This document shows, piece after piece, positions 35,736 through 41,055 of a DNA stretch of 41,055 nt. A model generated the notes under the pieces. That model did not search any database. It was not told the origin of the DNA and worked only from the letters and a program-made list of their open reading frames with translations. Where the stretch lies: positions 1 to 41,055 of the forward strand of contig JAJRUM010000007.1 in assembly GCA_024277815.1 (NCBI GenBank). The letters are read 5' to 3'. The position numbers and the translations under genes are program-made. This stretch comes from Gammaproteobacteria bacterium (GTDB lineage: Bacteria > Pseudomonadota > Gammaproteobacteria > Xanthomonadales > SZUA-36). The stretch's first letter is position 1; every line of letters starts with the position of its first letter.

Positions 35736-36725
35736 TCAGGCAACCAGCCCAGACTCCTCAGCCATCAAGTCGGCGTGGTATGAGGACCGTACCAGCGGCC
35801 CTGAAGCCACATGCGTAAAACCAAGTTCATCGCCAAAGCTGGCCAGTGCTTCAAACTCTGCCGGCGTCCAGTAACGCAATACCGGGTGGTGGTGCGCTGT
35901 CGGCTGGAGATATTGCCCCAGGGTAACGATATCCACATCGTGCGCCCGTAAGTCCCGTAACACCTTCTCCACCTGCTCAAGCGTTTCTCCAAGACCCAGC
36001 ATAATACCCGATTTTGTCGGAATATCGGGATGTTGCGCCTTGAATTGCCTGAGCAACTCCAGTGACCATTGGTAGTCAGCACCAGGCCGGACATTCGGAT
36101 ACAGCGGTTTTACCGTCTCAAGATTGTGGTTGAACACATCCGGTGGCGAGTTGGCCAGAATCTCCAGCGCACGTTCCATGCGGCCTTTGCCGCGAAAGTC
36201 AGGCACCAGTATCTCCAGCTTGATAGCCGGGCTCAATGCGCGGATAGCCTCAAGGCATTGCACGTAGTGCTCAGCACCACCATCACGCAGGTCATCCCGG
36301 TCAACGGACGTAATCACCACATAACGCAACTTCATATCCCGGATAGTCTCAGCCAGGCTCTGTGGCTCAGCAGTATCCGGCGGATTGGGCCGCCCATGGG
36401 CCACATCACAAAAAGAACACCTGCGGGTACAGATATCACCCAGAATCATGAAAGTCGCCGTACCCTTGTTGAAACACTCATGGATATTCGGGCAAGTGGC
36501 TTCCTCGCAAACCGTTACCAACCGGTTCTCGCGCAACCGCGACTTCAAATCGGCAACCGCATTGCCTGCCGGCAAACGGACCCGAATCCACGGCGGCTTA
36601 CGCAGTACTGGCGCATTCTGGTCAAATTTTGCCGTATTTCGCTGCAGCTTGGCAGCACCCTGCTGCTTGCTGCCCGCCTGGCTCGAAGTGGTGTCACGGA
36701 TAGGGATTTTTGTATGTTTGCTCAC
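35736..36725 (-). CDS. lipA: Lipoyl synthase
   Basis: A 329-residue radical-SAM enzyme that inserts two sulfur atoms into protein-bound octanoate to make lipoyl groups. The auxiliary cluster motif is Cys73, Cys78 and Cys84 ([12 protein letters not shown]), and the radical-SAM motif is Cys99, Cys103 and Cys106 (CTRRCSFC). The conserved C-terminal end is [12 protein letters not shown]. The start is GTG at 36725, giving the family length (321 in E. coli). It lies 23 bp after lipB, its pathway partner. Confidence 0.96.
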   Translation of the reverse strand: MSKHTKIPIRDTTSSQAGSKQQGAAKLQRNTAKFDQNAPVLRKPPWIRVRLPAGNAVADLKSRLRENRLVTVCEEATCPNIHECFNKGTATFMILGDICTRRCSFCDVAHGRPNPPDTAEPQSLAETIRDMKLRYVVITSVDRDDLRDGGAEHYVQCLEAIRALSPAIKLEILVPDFRGKGRMERALEILANSPPDVFNHNLETVKPLYPNVRPGADYQWSLELLRQFKAQHPDIPTKSGIMLGLGETLEQVEKVLRDLRAHDVDIVTLGQYLQPTAHHHPVLRYWTPAEFEALASFGDELGFTHVASGPLVRSSYHADLMAEESGLVA

Positions 36726-36748
36726 AAATTGATCGGTCCGGTAGTGCT

Positions 36749-37414
36749 TCAGGGCAGTGTCGTCGCCGTCTGGCGTAGCCCGTCATTGTAGCCCAAAACC
36801 CTGCCCAGGCTGGAGACCAGACGTTTTTCAACTTCAGCCATGTCCACCCGGGCGAAGGCGGCGAGGTGCGTCACCTGCATACCCCGCAATCCACAGGGGT
36901 TGATCCGCCGGAACGGTTCAAGATCCATATCCACATTGAGTGCGAGACCATGAAAGGACCTGCCTTTACGAACCCGCAAACCCAATGAAGCGATTTTGAC
37001 ACCATCCACGTATATGCCCGGCGCACCCGCCAGGCGTTCTGCGGCCACACCATAACTATCAAGTACGGCCAGGATGGCATCTTCAATGCCGCTGACCAGT
37101 TGCCGCACACCCAGCTCAAGCCGGCCGATATCAATCAACGTGTAAGCAACGATCTGTCCGGGGCCGTGATAGGTCACCTGCCCGCCACGATCAACCTGGA
37201 TGACCGGAATATCTCCGCTGGCAAGAATATGCTCGGCTTGCCCGGCCTGGCCCTGGGTAAACACCGGCGGGTGTTCAACCAGCCAGATTTCATCCCCGGT
37301 GGTTTCATCACGCGCATCGGTAAATGCCTGCATGGCACGCCATACCGGCTCATAGTCCATCAAACCCAGTTTGCGGATATTCAGTTGGGAGCAGTTAGCT
37401 GCCCGCGCATTCAC
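36749..37414 (-). CDS. lipB: Octanoyl-ACP:protein octanoyltransferase
   Basis: A 221-residue enzyme that moves octanoate from acyl carrier protein to lipoyl domains. [12 protein letters not shown] lies at 76-87 (His83), the catalytic Lys140 is in VKIASLGLR and Cys174 in NPCGLRGM. The start is GTG at 37414, overlapping the ybeD stop by 4 bp (GTGA), so translation is coupled. lipA follows 23 bp downstream. Confidence 0.95.
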   Translation of the reverse strand: MNARAANCSQLNIRKLGLMDYEPVWRAMQAFTDARDETTGDEIWLVEHPPVFTQGQAGQAEHILASGDIPVIQVDRGGQVTYHGPGQIVAYTLIDIGRLELGVRQLVSGIEDAILAVLDSYGVAAERLAGAPGIYVDGVKIASLGLRVRKGRSFHGLALNVDMDLEPFRRINPCGLRGMQVTHLAAFARVDMAEVEKRLVSSLGRVLGYNDGLRQTATTLP

Positions 37415-37710
37415 AATGCAACCAGCACTTGCTCACAATCGGTCAGGTCCTGGTAGATACTGTCCAGTTGAGCTTTCGACCGGGCTTCGATGGTAACCGT
37501 AACCGACAGGTACTTGCCTGAATCACTCAGGTTGGTGGTCACCGGCGAACCAGCATGGATTTCAGCGTGGGTCAGCACCAGTGTCTCCACCAGTAGCTGG
37601 AAGCCCTCCGCATTTTTTCCCATTGCTTTAACCGGGAACTTGCAGGGAAACTCGAGCAGCGTTTCGCGCTCAATGACCTCCTGTTCAGGCGGCTGTTTTG
37701 ACGCCATCAT
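37411..37710 (-). CDS. ybeD: YbeD-like protein (DUF493)
   Basis: A 99-residue small protein with the DUF493 pattern [14 protein letters not shown], then [20 protein letters not shown], an ACT-like alpha/beta fold. Its position between dacA and lipB is strictly typical of gammaproteobacteria. Function unsettled; a regulatory role in lipoate metabolism has been suggested. Both ends overlap neighbours by 4 bp. The start MMASKQ allows ATG at 37710 or 37707. Confidence 0.88.
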   Translation of the reverse strand: MMASKQPPEQEVIERETLLEFPCKFPVKAMGKNAEGFQLLVETLVLTHAEIHAGSPVTTNLSDSGKYLSVTVTIEARSKAQLDSIYQDLTDCEQVLVAL

Positions 37711-38897
37711 TCATCACCGAGCAGGCTGCCGATCCACATGTTCAGGCCATCCCAGGCGCGTCCAAAAAACCCGGCCTCGGCGACTGTTTCGAGCGTTACC
37801 AGGCCACGACTGACAATCTCATCATCACCGATGCGAATAGAAATGCGACCAACCTCTTCACCCGATGTCAGCGGTGCGAGCAACTCCGGACGCATTTCAA
37901 CCTGGGCATCAAGGTCGTCGTAGCGGCCCCGCGGAATGGTCACGAACAACTCATCCTGGATGCCCAGCCTGACCTGCTCCTGTTCACCTTTCCAGACTTT
38001 GCCCTGCGCCAACTCCTGGCCGGCCTGGTACAGCTGCACGGTTTCGAAGAAACGGAAACCATAGTTCAGCAGGCTCTGGCTTTCGCTGACTCTGGATGAC
38101 TCTGAGCCGGAACCCAGCACCACACTGATCAGGCGCATGCCGTCACGCTTGGCTGAAGCCACCAGGCAATAACCGGCGGCCTGCGTATGGCCGGTTTTCA
38201 AGCCGTCAACAGCAGGGTCGCGCCACAGGAGGTTGTTGCGGTTGTGCTGGCGTATATTGTTGAAACTGTATTCTTTTTCAGAATACCAGTGGTAGTAATC
38301 CGGGAAATCTGTAATCAACGCGACACTCAGCAACGCCACATCACGGGCCGTTGTGTAATGGTCCTCGTGCGGCAAGCCGGTGGCATTCATGAAGTGGCTG
38401 TTGGTCATGCCCAGCTGCGTGGCATAGTGGTTCATCAGGCCCGCGAAGGCTTCTTCCGTACCAGCCAGGTATTCTGCCAGAGCAACGCTGGCGTCATTTC
38501 CGGACTGAATCACCATGCCCTTGATCAACTGCTCAACCGTCACCTCCATGCCCGGCTCGATGAACATGCGCGAACCGCCGGTACGCCACGCGTTTTCGCT
38601 GATGTCGACCTTGTCAGTGAGCTTGATATTGCCACTGGCGAGCTCCGTGAATACCACGTAGCTGGTCATTACCTTGGTGATGCTGGCGGGCTCGACACGC
38701 ATGTCTGCATCGCTCTCGACCAATACGGCATCGCTGTTGAAATCGACCAGGATGTAGCTGTTGGCGCTCAGCGAAGGCGGTGCCGGTGTCGGCATGCCTT
38801 TGGGTGGCGGTGGTGGCGTGCGTTGTGCCCAGGTGTCAGGAGCAACAGCCATTGCAAGACCCAACGCAATGGCAAATAACAGCAGTGCTTTTTTCAT
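37707..38897 (-). CDS. dacA: D-alanyl-D-alanine carboxypeptidase (PBP5/6 type)
   Basis: A 396-residue low-molecular-weight penicillin-binding protein that removes the terminal D-Ala of peptidoglycan stem peptides. A signal peptide (1 to about 24) and a Pro-rich stretch precede SITK at 72-75, SGN at 132-134 and KTG at 234-236. The C-terminus carries a PBP5-type beta domain and an amphipathic anchor (FFGRAWDGLNMWIGSLL) for the membrane surface. ATG 38897 is chosen because it starts the signal peptide; a TTG at 38933 adds 12 residues. E. coli DacA is 403 residues. It precedes ybeD with a 4-bp overlap. Confidence 0.95.
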   Translation of the reverse strand: MKKALLLFAIALGLAMAVAPDTWAQRTPPPPPKGMPTPAPPSLSANSYILVDFNSDAVLVESDADMRVEPASITKVMTSYVVFTELASGNIKLTDKVDISENAWRTGGSRMFIEPGMEVTVEQLIKGMVIQSGNDASVALAEYLAGTEEAFAGLMNHYATQLGMTNSHFMNATGLPHEDHYTTARDVALLSVALITDFPDYYHWYSEKEYSFNNIRQHNRNNLLWRDPAVDGLKTGHTQAAGYCLVASAKRDGMRLISVVLGSGSESSRVSESQSLLNYGFRFFETVQLYQAGQELAQGKVWKGEQEQVRLGIQDELFVTIPRGRYDDLDAQVEMRPELLAPLTSGEEVGRISIRIGDDEIVSRGLVTLETVAEAGFFGRAWDGLNMWIGSLLGDE

Positions 38898-38967
38898 AAT
38901 CAGACTATTTCCGTTCAAATGGCGGGCTGGCAACCTGCCTTTGGCGGTTGACCCTTGCGACTAACAC

Positions 38968-39744
38968 CTAGCGTTTAACCTTATGCGGGCGTTCGTAGCC
39001 AAGTTCAACCACACGCTGCGCATGCGCTTCAAGTTCTGCCCCGGTCGCATACGGCCCTATCCATACTTTATACAATCCACGGCTTTTTTGTACTGAAACC
39101 GGTTTAATCTGCGCGGCCCGCATCTCTCCTGCCAGCGCCTCTGCAGCCTTGCGTTTACCGAATGCACCAACCTGCAGGAAGGTTCCATCTGCGAGCTTGA
39201 CCGCAGAGCGTCTGGACGTGTCGACGTCAATGGCCCGCACATCAACCCGCGCCGTGCCAGTTTTATCAACGCCCAGCTTGATGGCCGCAGCGTACGAAAG
39301 GTCAATTATCCGACCATCGTGAAACGGCCCGCGATCATTGACCTTGACGATCATCTTGCGACTGTTGTCCAGGTTGGTAACTCTTACATAGGTCGGCAGT
39401 GGCAGGCTTTTATGTGCTGCCGTTGCCAGGTGCATGTCATAGACTTCACCACTGGAGGTGCGCCGGCCATGAAATTTCTTGCCGTACCACGAAGCAATAC
39501 CCCGCTCATGGTAGCCCTTGCTGGTGGGCAAAACAGTGTAGGTTTTACCCAGCACGGTATACGGGGAGTGATTGCCATAACGCGCCCTTGGCTCATCACG
39601 GGGTACTGCATCATGGACATCAGAAGGTGAAATATCCCGGCTGGAAGGCCCATCACCTGATGTTGAGCCCTCTTTTTTATCCCCGGCGCAGGCAGCCAGC
39701 AGCAGTACTGCCAGGACGAGAACAAACAACCGGAAGCTCTTCAT
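38968..39744 (-). CDS. rlpA: RlpA septal lytic transglycosylase lipoprotein
   Basis: A 258-residue lipoprotein (lipobox LLAAC, Cys19). The double-psi beta-barrel contains GIASWYGKKFHGRRTSSGE near 82-100 and VKVNDRGPFHDGRIIDLS, with the active Asp. A C-terminal SPOR-like domain (FLQVGAFGKRKAAEALAGEM) targets denuded septal glycan. RlpA cleaves glycan strands lacking stem peptides. It overlaps mltB by 4 bp (ATGA) and precedes dacA after a 70-bp gap. Confidence 0.92.
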   Translation of the reverse strand: MKSFRLFVLVLAVLLLAACAGDKKEGSTSGDGPSSRDISPSDVHDAVPRDEPRARYGNHSPYTVLGKTYTVLPTSKGYHERGIASWYGKKFHGRRTSSGEVYDMHLATAAHKSLPLPTYVRVTNLDNSRKMIVKVNDRGPFHDGRIIDLSYAAAIKLGVDKTGTARVDVRAIDVDTSRRSAVKLADGTFLQVGAFGKRKAAEALAGEMRAAQIKPVSVQKSRGLYKVWIGPYATGAELEAHAQRVVELGYERPHKVKR

Positions 39745-40718
39745 GAATCTCCCATACCCACCGCAATCTCCTGGCTCAGGTCAAACACCGCCATGGCGTA
39801 TTTCGGGCTGCGGTTATAGCGGGTAATGACATAAAAGTTTTTGAACGTCAGCCAGTATCTGTGGCGTTCTTTTTCTGCCAGCTTAATGACAGCTGCGGGC
39901 AGGTCCGGCGACAGCTGGTCAGAACTGTGAAAACCCTTCGCCCGCCACTCTGCAACACTCAGTGTGGGTTTGAAATTACGCCGGGAAACCTCATCAAAGG
40001 CCGCATCCTGCGCAGCCCAGGCGCGCATTGTTACCGGTTGGCCCGGCTGCCAGCCATGCCGGTGCAAATAGTTGGCAACGCTGCCGACCACATCGGCCGT
40101 TGAGCGCCACAGGTCGCGGCGGCCATCACCGTCAAAATCAACGGCATATTCACGGTAGCTGCTGGGCATGAACTGGCCCATGCCCATCGCACCGGCATAC
40201 GAGCCGGTGATCTCAGCGGCCGGCAATCCTTCCTCTTTGGCCAACCGCAAGTAGTGCATCAACTCGGAAGCAAAAAAAGAAGAGCGGTCGGAAGACAGGT
40301 TTTCGGGGTAGTAAAAACCCAGTGTTACCAGTGCATCAAGGGTGCGATAACCGCCGGTAATACGTCCGTAAGATGTCTCAACACCAATGATCGCAACAAT
40401 AACCTCTTCATCGACGCCATATTTCTCTGCCACCGCCGTAATCAGGTCACGGTTGTCTTGCCAGAACTCAACGCCCTGTTCAATGCGTTTGTCGGTCAGA
40501 AATATGGGCCGGTACTGGTGCCATGCCCTGGCTTCAGCCGGGCGACTGATGGCATCGACAATCGATTGTTTGTACTCAGCGGCCTGCAACAGGCTCCTGA
40601 CCTCATTTTCGTCCAGCCCGTACTCTGAAACTGCACGCTTGATAAACGCTTCGCTGCCGGGGTGTTGGGCGGCAAAGGCTGGCGCGCAAAAAAGCAACAG
40701 GACAAGAATTATTCGCAT
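39741..40718 (-). CDS. mltB: Membrane-bound-type lytic murein transglycosylase B
   Basis: A 325-residue periplasmic GH103 transglycosylase that cleaves glycan with formation of 1,6-anhydro ends, the substrates that AmpG later imports. The catalytic Glu114 sits in GVETSYGR, and AGAMGMGQFMPSSYREYAVD is the family signature. A signal peptide (1 to about 17, PAFA) is present, but the only cysteine in it (Cys11) is preceded by Phe, so no lipobox forms and the enzyme is probably soluble, unlike E. coli MltB. It ends in an ATGA overlap with rlpA. Confidence 0.93.
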   Translation of the reverse strand: MRIILVLLLFCAPAFAAQHPGSEAFIKRAVSEYGLDENEVRSLLQAAEYKQSIVDAISRPAEARAWHQYRPIFLTDKRIEQGVEFWQDNRDLITAVAEKYGVDEEVIVAIIGVETSYGRITGGYRTLDALVTLGFYYPENLSSDRSSFFASELMHYLRLAKEEGLPAAEITGSYAGAMGMGQFMPSSYREYAVDFDGDGRRDLWRSTADVVGSVANYLHRHGWQPGQPVTMRAWAAQDAAFDEVSRRNFKPTLSVAEWRAKGFHSSDQLSPDLPAAVIKLAEKERHRYWLTFKNFYVITRYNRSPKYAMAVFDLSQEIAVGMGDS

Positions 40719-40807
40719 CGATCAGAAATTTCCACTTGGACGGTTCAAAACCACTAAAGCCCGACCACAGAGTTTACCCGAACATGGGGTGAATACCGCG
40801 GCAAAGG

Positions 40808-41055
40808 TCATCGGATAAATTTGCGGTGACTATAGATAGACATCATGATGCCGAAGCCGGCCAGCAATGTAACCGCCGATGTACCGCCGTAACTGATCAA
40901 CGGCAACGGCACACCGACCACCGGCAATACGCCCGACACCATGCCGCCATTGACCAGCACATAAACAAACAACGTCAGGCTCAGGCTGCCGGCCAGTAAC
41001 CTGGAACCGGTGTCCCGGGCGGTGCTGGCAATGTGCAAACCGCGCGCGATCAGCA
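40808..41055 (-). CDS. rodA: Rod-shape protein RodA, C-terminal part only
   Basis: The 3' end of a gene that runs off the right window edge; about 82 codons are visible. [40 protein letters not shown] and [20 protein letters not shown] are typical of the last part of SEDS-family RodA, a peptidoglycan polymerase of side-wall growth. Its place before mltB-rlpA-dacA agrees with the conserved cluster, in which pbpA/mrdA would lie further right. FtsW is the alternative, but the neighbours favour RodA. The gap to mltB is 89 bp. Confidence 0.88.
   Translation of the reverse strand, partial: LIARGLHIASTARDTGSRLLAGSLSLTLFVYVLVNGGMVSGVLPVVGVPLPLISYGGTSAVTLLAGFGIMMSIYSHRKFIR

Noticed and set aside
38187..38879. 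A 230-residue open frame antisense to dacA
   Set aside because: It has no recognisable domain and overlaps a gene with complete catalytic motifs. The same applies to long antisense frames at 9693-10493 (purD) and 36069-36791 (lipA).

Overview
The window is chromosomal DNA of a gammaproteobacterium, outside the Enterobacterales. The evidence is gene content and order: a long PlsB acyltransferase, Fis placed before purH-purD, an exonuclease III gene divergent from pyrE (the locus that holds crc in Pseudomonas), and the cell-wall/lipoate cluster rodA-mltB-rlpA-dacA-ybeD-lipB-lipA. I cannot assign a genus. No rRNA, tRNA or insertion sequence was recognised.

Layout. 1-934: the right-hand part of a CRISPR array, with 14 complete identical 36-bp repeats plus a partial one at the window edge. 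Its repeat looks like type II-C (Cas9) and seems to carry a promoter element in each unit; no cas gene lies in the window, so any cas9 must be to the left or elsewhere. 1003-4939 (minus): xthA-ampG-kefC, transcribed towards the array. 5058-14252 (plus): pyrE, two envelope proteins of unknown role (DUF4124, DUF3426), fis, purH, purD, uvrD, an alpha/beta hydrolase and pyrF, so nucleotide synthesis (pyrimidine and purine) is mixed with a nucleoid protein and a repair helicase. 14321-15031 (minus): a dihaem cytochrome c4-like protein. 15032-15538: a hairpin-rich intergenic region holding a candidate orphan small RNA with a consensus -35 and a strong terminator. 15539-18064: plsB, then a YdcH-like protein (minus).

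18352-20844: a TRAP transporter split into convergent genes, receptor dctP (plus) and large permease dctM (minus), with no dctQ in the window. 20845-21285: an AT-rich intergenic region with three strict DnaA boxes and one relaxed box. 21286-23645 (plus): argS and a SPOR/FtsN-like division protein. 23699-30523 (minus): a MoxR/Bat locus, moxR-DUF58-DUF4381-batA-batBC-batD, compact and mostly overlapping, behind a good sigma70-type promoter. 30703-30927 (plus): a divergent small lipoprotein. 30965-33151 (minus): priA. 33304-33442 (minus): a short broken gene, made of a signal peptide joined out of frame to a C-terminal remnant. 33481-35661 (minus): the periplasmic protease prc. 35736-41055 (minus): the lipoate and peptidoglycan cluster, ending in a truncated rodA at the window edge.

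Most of the window is ordinary core genome. The parts most worth a second look are the II-C-like array fed by an upstream operon, the orphan RNA before plsB, the DnaA-box cluster before argS, the catalytically intact ExoIII at the Crc position, the dctQ-less TRAP pair, and the decayed secreted gene next to prc. All function calls come from reading motifs and recalled family features; no database search was run.
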